This document shows, piece by piece, positions 34,655 to 42,644 of a stretch of 50,675 bases of DNA (the first letter of the stretch is position 1; each line of letters begins with the position of its first letter). This stretch comes from Verrucomicrobiota bacterium (GTDB taxonomy: Bacteria > Verrucomicrobiota > Verrucomicrobiia > Chthoniobacterales > UBA10450): NCBI GenBank assembly GCA_003221295.1, contig QHRA01000176.1, positions 1 to 50,675 of the forward strand. The letters run 5' to 3'. The translations under genes were made by a program, and so were the position numbers. The notes below the pieces were generated by a model. That model was not told the origin of the DNA and searched no databases. It worked only from the letters and a program-made list of their open reading frames with translations.

Positions 34655-36148
34655 TTATCCGCGCGGGAGCATCAGGAACCCATAACTTGACGGATCTTCG
34701 CTCTTTTTTTCAACGGTGACGCGATAGGGAAATTTGCCTGAGCGCCAGGGGTCTTCATCGATTGGAACGACGAGCGCGTCCAAACCTGGCGGCGTCGCTG
34801 TCGCCTCGATTATGCGGGTGTAGAAACGCGGCCGCTGCAAATACAAAAGCATCCCTTCGTCGCGCGACGGTAGAACTTCGTATCGCAGATGTTCCGCTTC
34901 TGCAATTCGGCGAACTTCGCGGCCAAATTTCACCAATGCATCGCGATCGTTGAGGTAACCGTCGATCACCCGCATCGCCGAATACGCACCGGTAAAAATT
35001 GAGGCAAAGATTATTGCGCACGCGGCGATGCGGCGAACGCGAGCAACATTGTCTGCCATACTCGCCTTAATTTGCGCAGCCAGCAGCATGCAAAGCGGTG
35101 GAACTGCCGGAAAAATCCGGTCTACTCGCTTTGATGGAATTAACGACATCACCACGATGCCGCCGAGCGCCCACGTCATCAGCCAGAACATTTCTGGCGA
35201 AAGCTTTCCCAGCCACTTTCCGGTTGTCGCTTTCGTTTTGCGCAATGCGGCCACGAGCAATCCGATGATGAGCAAACTCCAAGGCGCGAATTTTTGCAGC
35301 AAATGCGGGATGTAAAAGAGCAATGGTTGGGAACGATGAATGCCCTCATGAAAGCGAGCGGCGAATTCGTTTAAAACAACGTCTTCGTAAAATCCATCGA
35401 TAAAACGGATCCCTGAGATCAGCCAGAGATAGAACAACGCGAGAGAGGCAACCCAGGGAATCCATCCGCTCCACGCATTCGGAAAGGTGGGACGCCATTT
35501 TCGACGCAATTGATAAATAACCAGTGGCGGGAGGACGAACGCCCAAACGATTGGTCCCTTGACAAACATCGCCGCGGTCAGCACCAGGCAAAGCGCGACT
35601 CGATCGCGCGTCGTCCACGACGTTCGGGTCCGGATTTTTTCGAACATCAATAATCCGATCGCGAAAGTAACAAGCGCTAGTGGCATATCGGTTCGCACTA
35701 GCGTCGCCAACCGCACGCTCAACAAATTCAGACTAAATGCCGCAAGCGCGCACAGCGCGGGCAAATCACCAAAGGTTCGCGCGCCGCGAAAAACCAAAAC
35801 TGCGAGCGCGATCGCGGCAACGAAAGAAGGAAACCGCCAGGCAAAATCCCATGAGCGCGTGATTCGATAGAGCGCGGCGGAAATCCAGGCGACCGCAGGC
35901 GGTTTGCCACTGATATGGTGGAAAGAGTGGCGCCCCCCCCGAGCTCCCATTCCTTCGTGCGGCGTCGTCTGATAGAGCCAGCGCTGTTGACCGATCATTT
36001 GAAAGGAGACAAAGGCCTGTTTCGCCTGGTCGTAATCGTCCAGGGTCCAGGGCAGGTTCGCGACCGCAAAAAAGCAAACCGTTAGCATGCTAACGATTAG
36101 GAGCGTTCGCCGACTTTGACCCGTCTCAGTCGATGCGATCTGACTCAT
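34655..36148 (-). CDS. GT39/ArnT-like membrane glycosyltransferase
   Basis: A 497-residue polytopic membrane protein with about 10-12 hydrophobic helices. The first periplasmic loop holds the LDDYDQAKQAF motif, in which the aspartates correspond to the catalytic acidic pair of protein-mannosyl/ArnT transferases. KPPAVAWISAALYRI and RTDMPLALVTFAIG follow. Family members move a sugar from undecaprenyl phosphate to lipid A or another surface acceptor. Position just after lpxB and the cyclase-family gene favours lipid A or core as target, which is inference. A run of C residues at 35932-35940 is a possible indel site, but the frame is intact. Confidence 0.87.
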   Translation of the reverse strand: MSQIASTETGQSRRTLLIVSMLTVCFFAVANLPWTLDDYDQAKQAFVSFQMIGQQRWLYQTTPHEGMGARGGRHSFHHISGKPPAVAWISAALYRITRSWDFAWRFPSFVAAIALAVLVFRGARTFGDLPALCALAAFSLNLLSVRLATLVRTDMPLALVTFAIGLLMFEKIRTRTSWTTRDRVALCLVLTAAMFVKGPIVWAFVLPPLVIYQLRRKWRPTFPNAWSGWIPWVASLALFYLWLISGIRFIDGFYEDVVLNEFAARFHEGIHRSQPLLFYIPHLLQKFAPWSLLIIGLLVAALRKTKATTGKWLGKLSPEMFWLMTWALGGIVVMSLIPSKRVDRIFPAVPPLCMLLAAQIKASMADNVARVRRIAACAIIFASIFTGAYSAMRVIDGYLNDRDALVKFGREVRRIAEAEHLRYEVLPSRDEGMLLYLQRPRFYTRIIEATATPPGLDALVVPIDEDPWRSGKFPYRVTVEKKSEDPSSYGFLMLPRG

Positions 36149-36151
36149 TGC

Positions 36152-36796
36152 CTACTCGCGCCAAAGCAGCGCGCGCATCGGCGCAGCATCGCCACCAACG
36201 ATTTTCAGTGGCAGCGCGGCAAATTGGTAAACTCCCGCTTTGACCTCTCTCAGGTCGAGTGACTCAACGATGGCAATCTCTCGGACTGCGAGAGCTTGAT
36301 GATTCGCCAAAACCTTCGCCTCGATCGGATCGACTGAAGGGACATCGATGCCGAGCAAGACAACACGCAGTTCGCTCAACCAGGCGATCGCCTCGGGTTT
36401 CAGCACCGGAATCCAGTCCGGAAATCGTGTCGAATCCGGAAAACAATTCGTTTTCAGCAGGACCCGGCGCGTTTTGGCGATTTGCGCACGCGCATGTTTC
36501 AAATCAACAACGCCGATGGAAGGCTGAGTCCGGGAAAACCTTTTCGCAAGATCGATCACCACCGCCGCTCCGATGTAATTTGCGAGTGGAACGGAGTCGA
36601 TGGCGGCACCTTTTCCGTCGAAATGAAATGGCGCGTCCGCGTGCGTTCCGTTGTGCGCGCTCATGCTCAGTGCACCGACATTGACCGAACAGGTTTGGCT
36701 GAGACGCCAGGTTAGCTCATACCGAAATGGCGTATCCCCAGGCCAGGGGGCGAGATCTTTCGTCAGCGGCCGCGAAATGTCCCAGATCTTTTTCAT
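36152..36796 (-). CDS. Cyclase family protein (kynurenine formamidase-like)
   Basis: A 214-residue metal-dependent hydrolase of the cyclase superfamily (KynB fold). The metal-binding motif is HNGTHADAPFHFDG, matching H-x-G-T-H-x-D-x-P-x-H. The start WDISRPLTKDLAPWPGDTPF is also typical of arylformamidases. The ATG at 36796 overlaps the lpxB stop (ATGA), and the stop lies just before the GT39 gene. A role in tryptophan breakdown is possible but has no neighbour support; an envelope role would be new. Confidence 0.9.
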   Translation of the reverse strand: MKKIWDISRPLTKDLAPWPGDTPFRYELTWRLSQTCSVNVGALSMSAHNGTHADAPFHFDGKGAAIDSVPLANYIGAAVVIDLAKRFSRTQPSIGVVDLKHARAQIAKTRRVLLKTNCFPDSTRFPDWIPVLKPEAIAWLSELRVVLLGIDVPSVDPIEAKVLANHQALAVREIAIVESLDLREVKAGVYQFAALPLKIVGGDAAPMRALLWRE

Positions 36797-38031
36797 CCTG
36801 CGTGGCGCAATTCGGTCACGATTGCCTCGGCCGCATTCGCACTCGCCTCACCCCGCCCGAGTTTCTGGGCTACATTTGCAAAATCGGCGAGCATGCGGCC
36901 GCGTTCCGTTTTGTCGGCGAGCAAACGCGCCACCGCCGCGGCGATCGCGCGCGGTTCTGCTTTGTGCTGAATAAACTCGGGAACAATCTCGCGATTGGCG
37001 AGCACGTTTGGCATTCCCAAATACTTTACTTTCACAACCAGGCGCGCAGCCAAATAAGTAAGCCACGCCACCCGGTAAATCAGGACGAAAGGCAATTGCA
37101 AAAGTGCGGCTTCGAGCGTGGCTGTGCCGGAAGCGACCATTCCAACATTCACGCGGGCCATTACAGAACGAGCGTCGCCCGTAACGATGGAAAACTTTCC
37201 CGTGGCGTGCTTGCCGTAAAGATTGGCGCGGATCAATTCGCCCAATGGCTCGGACGCAGCTGAAACGACGAAACGCAGATCGTGATCTTGATGCGACAAT
37301 TCCACCGCTGCTTTGCGCATGACCGGGAAAATCTTCTTCACCTCGCGCTCGCGACTGCCCGGAAATAAACCGACAAGGTTTTCATCCCGTGCGGAAACGT
37401 CAGTCCGGCTTGCAGCGATGAGGCCTGTTGAAGTTGGCTTTGAGATTTCGTCACGGGATCCCTCGGTCCGAGAGGGACTGGCGTTTTCGCTCGCGATGAT
37501 GGAAGAGGGGCTCGGGATGACTGACATCATCGGGTGGCCTACAAAAATCGCGCGTAAGCACGATGCCTCATAGAGCTCGGGTTCGAATGGGAAAATACAG
37601 AGCATCAAATCAATCGACTGGGCCATCTGCGAAACGCGACGCCGGTTCCACGCCCAAACTTGCGGGCTGATGTAATAAATAATTTTCAACTCTGGAAATT
37701 TCGCGCGCAGCGCACGGGCGAGGCGCAAATTAAATCCCGGGTAATCGATCAGCACGGCTGCGCTTGGCCGCGCAGCATCAATCTCGGAAATGGTGGCCTG
37801 AAATTGCTTTCGAAAAAAAGGGTAACGCCTGATCACTTCCCATAATCCGACGACAGCGGTGTAATCGATCCAATCGCGAAACTTTCCGCCGGCGACCGCG
37901 CGCATTTTCGGCCCGCCGCGTCCCACAAATCGCATTTCCGGCGCACGTGCCCGCAAAGCCTTGAGTAAGGCCGCGCCATGATTGTCACCGCTGCGCTCGC
38001 CCGCAACGAAGTAGACGGTTGCGTCGGGCAT
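36793..38031 (-). CDS. lpxB: Lipid-A-disaccharide synthase with repeat-derived insertion
   Basis: LpxB joins UDP-2,3-diacylglucosamine to lipid X to form the lipid A disaccharide at the inner membrane. Motifs are VAGERSGDNHGAALLKALRA, LIDYPGFNLRLARALR, YYISPQVWAWNRRRV, FVGHPMM, GLFPGSREREVKKIFP and ASGTATLEAALLQLPFVLIY. The protein is 412 residues, longer than usual by about 25. The extra part lies between GHPMM and GLFPGSRE (about 171-218) and its DNA matches a family A repeat, see the repeat entry. The frame is maintained. It overlaps the cyclase-family gene and follows the Gfo/Idh gene by one base. Confidence 0.96.
   Translation of the reverse strand: MPDATVYFVAGERSGDNHGAALLKALRARAPEMRFVGRGGPKMRAVAGGKFRDWIDYTAVVGLWEVIRRYPFFRKQFQATISEIDAARPSAAVLIDYPGFNLRLARALRAKFPELKIIYYISPQVWAWNRRRVSQMAQSIDLMLCIFPFEPELYEASCLRAIFVGHPMMSVIPSPSSIIASENASPSRTEGSRDEISKPTSTGLIAASRTDVSARDENLVGLFPGSREREVKKIFPVMRKAAVELSHQDHDLRFVVSAASEPLGELIRANLYGKHATGKFSIVTGDARSVMARVNVGMVASGTATLEAALLQLPFVLIYRVAWLTYLAARLVVKVKYLGMPNVLANREIVPEFIQHKAEPRAIAAAVARLLADKTERGRMLADFANVAQKLGRGEASANAAEAIVTELRHAG
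37438..37532. repeat. Family A repeat inside lpxB (copy 8)
   Basis: Bases 37454-37500 match the reverse complement of the nusB-ftsY intergenic copy at 44815-44861 with 42 of 47 positions the same by eye, including the unusual centre CGGTCCGAG..GGACTGGCG. A further partial arm GGGGCTCGGGATGACTGACAT follows at about 37507. It encodes the extra residues of LpxB in frame. Confidence 0.85.
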
Positions 38032-38032
38032 T

Positions 38033-38950
38033 CTACGCTTTCGCGATTCGTTTCGTTATTTCGACCGCCAGCTCGAGGGCGGCGGCGGCGTGCGAACCGG
38101 AGACTCTCGGTTCGCCGCCGGTGAGCGCACAATTGGCGAAGGAAGCGAGCTGTTGCCGTAACGGCTCTTCTTTTTCAATTGCGACCGGCTCGCGCGTGAT
38201 CTGCCCGTTGACTCGCCGGTAAATTTCACCGCTTTGTCCCTGATAATCTAACGAGAGGTAGGCGTCTTCCTGGAACACCCGGATCTTGCGCATCCGCTCC
38301 GGACTGATGCGACTCGAGGTAATGTTGGCGATGCAACCATCGGTGAAACGCAACCGCGCATTCGCAATGTCTTCACCGCGGCTCAGCACCGGCACACCTA
38401 CCGCGTCGATGTTTTCCACCGTCGAATCGACCAGATGCAAAATGATTTCCAGATCGTGAATCATCAGATCGAGCACAACCCCGATCTCGGTGCTGCGATT
38501 TGGATAAGGCGAGAGGCGATGTGCTTCGATGAAACGCGGATGGGTCAGGCGCTGTTCCAGCGCGCTGAGGACGGGATTAAAGCGTTCGACATGGCCAACC
38601 TGCAAAACCAGCCGTTTTTCCGCCGCGAGTTGTGCGAGTTCGCGCGCGTCGGCGGTATTTTCGGTGATCGGTTTTTCGATGAGCAAATGTTTGCCGCGCA
38701 TAAGCAAATCACGCGCGACCGAAAAATGCGCGCTAGTGGGGGTAGCGACTGACGCCGCGTCGACCATTCCGGCAAATTCCTCAAGTGATCTCGCGGCCTT
38801 AGCCTTGTATTTGGCCGCAATTTCAGCAGCACGGACGGGATCAATATCGAAAATGGCAATAAACTCGGCCTGCGGCAGCTCGGCATAAATCCGCGCATGA
38901 TTGCCGCCAATGTGACCGACGCCAACGACGCCAACCCGCAGTTTTTTCAT
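38033..38950 (-). CDS. Gfo/Idh/MocA-family oxidoreductase
   Basis: A 305-residue NAD(P)-dependent sugar oxidoreductase. The Rossmann motif is VGVVGVGHIGGNHARIYAEL at residues 6-25, and the catalytic EKP appears as LLIEKPITENTAD. HDLEIILHLVD carries the conserved histidine. Homologues next to lpx genes include GnnA, which oxidises UDP-GlcNAc at position 3 for 2,3-diamino lipid A; no GnnB aminotransferase is seen here, so that role is only suggested by position. It lies one base from lpxB and overlaps the fcl stop. Confidence 0.87.
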   Translation of the reverse strand: MKKLRVGVVGVGHIGGNHARIYAELPQAEFIAIFDIDPVRAAEIAAKYKAKAARSLEEFAGMVDAASVATPTSAHFSVARDLLMRGKHLLIEKPITENTADARELAQLAAEKRLVLQVGHVERFNPVLSALEQRLTHPRFIEAHRLSPYPNRSTEIGVVLDLMIHDLEIILHLVDSTVENIDAVGVPVLSRGEDIANARLRFTDGCIANITSSRISPERMRKIRVFQEDAYLSLDYQGQSGEIYRRVNGQITREPVAIEKEEPLRQQLASFANCALTGGEPRVSGSHAAAALELAVEITKRIAKA

Positions 38951-39900
38951 CGCACACTTGCCATCGACTGCGGCACGTAATTATCAAGAAACCATTCGTA
39001 AAACCGGGCGACCCCGTCCCGCAGCGAAATCGTTGGCTGCCAGCCGAGCTTTTTGATCTTGGAAATGTCGAGCAATTTGCGCGGGGTGCCGTCCGGTTTT
39101 GAGCGGTCCCACTTCAACTCGCCCCGAAAGCCGACCACGTTGCAAATCAATTCCGCCAATTCCAGAATGGAAATGTCTTCGCCACACCCAACGTTGATAA
39201 TTTCCGGCGAATCGTAGTTCTCCAGCAGGAACAGAACTGCCGCCGCCAAATCATCCACGTGAAGAAATTCACGGCGCGGCACGCCCGTTCCCCAAACAAT
39301 CATCTCCCCCGCTCCGCTCATTTTGGCCTCGTGCGCTTTGCGCAACAACGCCGCCAGCGCGTGCGAAGTCTCAAGATCGAAATCATCACCCGGGCCGTAA
39401 AGATTTGTTGGCATGACCGAGATGAAATTTGCGCCATACTCGCGCGCGAAAGCCTGACACAATTTTACGCCGGCAATCTTCGCAATCGCGTACGGTTCGT
39501 TGGTCGGTTCAAGCGGCCCGCTCAGGAGCGCGCTCTCCGGAATTGGTTGTGGTGCAAATTTCGGATAGATACACGAGCTGCCGAGGAATAAAAGTTTGCG
39601 CGCACCACCCTCGTGCGCTGCGTGAATAACGTTGTTCTGGATCTGTAAGTTTTCGATCAGGAATTCGACCGGTGCATCAATATTGGCTTTTATTCCGCCA
39701 ACCTTCGCCGCTGCCAGAACCGCCAGGTCCGGCCTTTCCTCGGCGAAAAAATTCCGGACCGCTCGTTCGTCTCGCAAATCAACTTCCGCCCGCGAGCGAG
39801 TGATCAAATTGTTAAAACCGCGTGCCTTCAACAGGCGGACCAAGGCGCCGCCGACCAGTCCACTGTGACCGGCGACGTAAATTTTATCGTTTTGTTTCAT
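38947..39900 (-). CDS. fcl: GDP-L-fucose synthase
   Basis: A 317-residue epimerase/reductase that makes GDP-L-fucose from GDP-4-keto-6-deoxymannose. The Rossmann motif is VAGHSGLVGGALVRLLKARG, the catalytic YAIAK includes the Tyr-Lys pair, and SSCIYPKFAPQPIPES and NLYGPGDDFDLETSHALAAL are diagnostic. ATG at 39900 (MKQNDKIYVAGHSG) is chosen over the in-frame start at 39957, which would overlap the divergent gene. No gmd is seen in the window. It is the first gene of the minus-strand envelope operon. Confidence 0.93.
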   Translation of the reverse strand: MKQNDKIYVAGHSGLVGGALVRLLKARGFNNLITRSRAEVDLRDERAVRNFFAEERPDLAVLAAAKVGGIKANIDAPVEFLIENLQIQNNVIHAAHEGGARKLLFLGSSCIYPKFAPQPIPESALLSGPLEPTNEPYAIAKIAGVKLCQAFAREYGANFISVMPTNLYGPGDDFDLETSHALAALLRKAHEAKMSGAGEMIVWGTGVPRREFLHVDDLAAAVLFLLENYDSPEIINVGCGEDISILELAELICNVVGFRGELKWDRSKPDGTPRKLLDISKIKKLGWQPTISLRDGVARFYEWFLDNYVPQSMASVR

Positions 39901-39955
39901 CCGCGAATAAGTGTTTAGCATTTTCTTTTTTTGACGCCCGCGCAATCCTGAGTTC

Positions 39956-40829
39956 ATGCCCAGGCCAAGGCGCCGGCTGACGGTGCAGAAAACTTACAAG
40001 CTTTTCATCGGCGGAAAATTCGCTCGTGGTGAAAATGGACGCGTCATTGCCGCGCGCGATGGGCAGGGAAACGTGCTGGCTAATTACTGTCGTGCGTCGC
40101 GAAAAGATTTTCGTGACGCGGTCCGGGCGGCACGAAGTGCCGTCGCGGGCTGGACGAAATGCAGTCCTTATTTGCGCGGCCAAATTTTGTATCGCGCGGC
40201 TGAAATGCTGGAAGGGCGCCGACGCGAGTTGGAAAGCGAGCTCGCCCGCGTTGGCAGCCCGGCGGCGAGGGCGCGCGGCGAAGTCACGGCCGCGATTGAT
40301 CGCCTGGTTTATTACGCCGGTTGGACCGACAAGTTTTCGCAAATTCTCGGATCGGTAAATCCGGTCGCGACGGCGCATTTCAATTTTACGATCCCCGAAC
40401 CGACTGGCGTGGTCGCCGCGCTGGCGCCCGATGAACCGGCCTTGCTCGGAATGGTCTCGGTTATTGCCCCAATCATCGCCAGCGGCAATAGCGTCATCGT
40501 GCTCGCTTCGACCGCGAACGCGCTCGCCCCTCTTACCTTTTCCGAAATCATCGCGACGAGTGATCTTCCGGCCGGTGTTTTCAATCTTCTTGCCGGTGAT
40601 CGCAACGAACTCGCGCCGCATTTCACCAGTCATATGGATGTCAATGCAATCGTCGATGCCAGCGACGATGAAAAGATCGGCGAGGAAATTGCAGGCTGGC
40701 ACCGCTATCAACGTCAAACGTTACATCCGTCGCACTGTAGCTAATTACTTCGGTCGCGAGGGGGAAAACCCGTATTGGATTCTCGATACGGTCGAAATGA
40801 AAACGGCGTGGCATCCGATCGGACTCTAA
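39956..40829 (+). pseudogene. Aldehyde dehydrogenase-like gene, frameshifted near its end
   Basis: The first frame (39956-40705) encodes YKLFIGGKFARGENGRVIAA, KCSPYLRGQILYRAAEMLEG and PTGVVAALAPDEPALLGMVS, which fit short aldehyde dehydrogenase-family proteins lacking the usual catalytic cysteine part. The frame is lost near 40705, and the expected end (NPYWILDTVEMKTAWHPIGL) continues in another frame to 40829. One base change would join them. In related genomes this gene type lies beside deoA and deoC, which agrees with the decayed deoA that follows. It is probably non-functional, or carries a sequencing error. Confidence 0.78.
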
Positions 40830-40930
40830 CCGCTGCGCGGCAGTGGAGTGATGATAAGGCGGAAGCAAAGCTGTTGCTTTGAACTCCATTGCTCCACTAC
40901 TCCATCACTCCATTACTCCAGTTTCTGATC
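40830..40930. repeat. CTCC-type direct repeat tract
   Basis: Bases 40882-40920 repeat the unit CTCCATTACTCCATCACTCC with small variations (ACTCCATTGCTCCACTACTC). It precedes deoA and resembles the CTCC portion of the obgE insert at 3221-3250. No gene is seen. Confidence 0.6.
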
Positions 40931-41647
40931 ATGCACCTACCGTCATTGATTGAGAAGAAGCGCGATGGCGGCGATTTACTCGGAAGAAATCGCGCAGGTC
41001 ATCTCCGGTTTTACTCGCGGAGAAATTCCCGATTTCCAGATGCGCGCGCTGGCGATGGCAATTTTTTTCCGCGGTATGAGCGACAGGGAAACCTGGCATT
41101 TGACCAAAGCAATGCTGGAGAGCGGCCAGATATTCGAGTATCCACCAAACTCGCCGCCCAAGGTCGACAGACACTCGACCGGCGCAATTGGCGGAAAGAC
41201 TTCACTCGTTCTGGCACCGCTGCTGGCCTGCGATGAAGGTTTGGGTGCCAATGATTTCCGGTCGCGGTCTGGATATCACTGGCGGCATGCTTGATAAGCT
41301 CGAAAGCATTCCTGGCTTCAATGTGAACCTGGATCGAACGCGCGCGATCAAACAACTCGAGCGCATCGGCGTTTTCATCGGCAAATCAGATCCGATCACG
41401 CCGGCAAAATTACTGCGATGGACGCGGAAAAGATCGGACGCGCCTCATTCTTGCTTGGCGGAGGCCGGCAACAAGTAGACGACAAAATTGATTTGGCCGT
41501 CGGCATTTCCGATTTGAAAAAATCGGCGAGAGCGTGCAACAGGACGAACCGCTCATGCGTGTGCATGCACGAACAAACGACGGTCTCGAACAAGTCTTGC
41601 CGTTGCTGAGGACGGCGACGGTGGTTGGAGATGAATGCGATCTTTAG
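40931..41647 (+). pseudogene. deoA: Thymidine phosphorylase, decayed
   Basis: Pieces of DeoA lie in order but in different frames: MHLPSLIEKKRDG (40931), EEIAQVISGFTRGEIPDFQM through PPKVDRHSTGAIGGKTSLVL (to about 41240), VWVPMISGRGLDITGGMLDK through GKSDPITPA (to about 41405), MDAEKIGRASFLLGGGRQQV (from 41418), and IGESVQQDEPLMR to the stop at 41647. At least three frameshifts occur, and about 200 residues are missing after DPITPA. The normal enzyme splits thymidine to thymine and deoxyribose-1-phosphate. Together with the broken aldehyde dehydrogenase it marks loss of deoxynucleoside catabolism. Confidence 0.88.
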
Positions 41648-41755
41648 GCGAATGTTTGTGAGATCCCCTTCTCGCCTTTGCCGGATCGGGACGACGGGAG
41701 CCGTGTTTGTCTGGAGCATTCAAGCGCAAACCATCGCCGCGTCGCAAACAAATGA

Positions 41756-41917
41756 AAAACGCCAGTTGATGCGTTAATTCCTTGGTTGCTTCGGGAAGAT
41801 GCACAGCTGCGTGGAATCCCCTTTAGTGAAGTGATTTTCGATGTCACCGGCAAACGCGTGCTCGCTTTCAATCCAAGAAATGAAACCGGATTTACGAGTG
41901 GTAAAACAAATCAGCGT
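41756..41917 (+). CDS. Unassigned protein-like fragment before the nuclease-like gene
   Basis: After a stop at 41753-41755 one frame reads TPVDALIPWLLREDAQLRGI, then PFSEVIFDVTGKRVLAFNPR and NETGFTSGK before stopping near 41917. The composition is that of a real soluble protein end and it overlaps the following gene by about 40 bases. No start codon is seen at its front. I do not recognise it; a DNA methyltransferase tail would be one possibility next to a nuclease-like gene, but I cannot support that. Confidence 0.3.
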
Positions 41918-42419
41918 CGTGCTTGACGAGGTGATGTCACAGCTGAATTCGTCGGCGAGCGTAATTCAGGGAATTCCGAGAATCAACGAAGTGAGCAGTC
42001 ACTTTGAAGATTTGATGCGAGAGCTGTTGAATAAGACTTCCGGGCTCACCTGCGATTTTCCGAAAACAAGTCAAGGTCGTCTCCAACGTTCCGGTTACCC
42101 CGACTTGGAGTTGATCGATCAAGAATCGCATCGCGTTTATTATCTCGATCCAAAACTTTATGCCATAGGGAGCCGGGACAGTTCGTTTCGCACTTTCTAT
42201 TTCGAGCCGAAGATCGCGACCAATAAAGTGCGCGAGGATGCAGTGCACTTCATCGTCGGCTTTGAGCATGAGAAACCCGCGGCCGACCGCCATTGGAAAT
42301 TCACACGTTGGGATCTTGTCGACCTCTCACATTTCCAGGTGAAACTAAAAGCGGAATTTCAGGGAAGTAATCGCGACATGTATCGGCCGGAGGCGATCGT
42401 CGCGACCAGCGTTAAGTAA
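41880..42419 (+). CDS. PD-(D/E)XK-type nuclease-like protein
   Basis: A 179-residue soluble protein from ATG 41880 (MKPDLRVVKQISVVLDEVMS). The segment GYPDLELIDQESHRVYYLDP followed by KLY fits the PD-x(n)-(D/E)-x-K nuclease core, with Asp in PDLEL and Asp-Pro-Lys as the second part; conserved-looking INEVSSHFEDLMRELLNKTS precedes it and WDLVDLSHFQVKLKAEFQ follows. Such proteins include restriction endonucleases. I infer nuclease activity from this motif only. It follows the deoA remnants and precedes ribBA, with no methyltransferase gene that I can name. Confidence 0.6.
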   Translation: MKPDLRVVKQISVVLDEVMSQLNSSASVIQGIPRINEVSSHFEDLMRELLNKTSGLTCDFPKTSQGRLQRSGYPDLELIDQESHRVYYLDPKLYAIGSRDSSFRTFYFEPKIATNKVREDAVHFIVGFEHEKPAADRHWKFTRWDLVDLSHFQVKLKAEFQGSNRDMYRPEAIVATSVK

Positions 42420-42632
42420 TTCTCCGACTTCTGCTCCTGCTCGTATTGAACCTAAAACCAACCTTGCTGGCTCCGCAGAGCGTCGCCCTACCAATGACCG
42501 ATCTGAACGCGAATTGGTAAGGCGAGACTTGTCGACCCGAGGCGAAACACCGTATTCCGAGGGCAGTCGGGAGAGCGCCCTTCCTCAACTCTTAGCACTA
42601 CTAAAAGTTGCCGTAAGCGACCTCCGGCGTAA
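42420..42632. other. Intergenic region with family C repeat upstream of ribBA
   Basis: About 213 bases hold a family C element at 42466-42543 with inverted ends GCGTCGCCCTACCAATGACC and GAATTGGTAAGGCGAGAC. The following CCGTATTCCGAGGGCAGTCGG part is GC-rich. I looked for an FMN riboswitch before ribBA and saw none of its conserved blocks. Confidence 0.6.
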
Positions 42633-42644
42633 TTGTTAAGTCTT

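Noticed and set aside
40882-40920. CRISPR-like tandem repeat
   Set aside because: Units are short, imperfect and without spacers, and no cas genes are in the window.
42420-42644. FMN riboswitch before ribBA
   Set aside because: None of the conserved RFN blocks were seen; the space is mainly a family C repeat.
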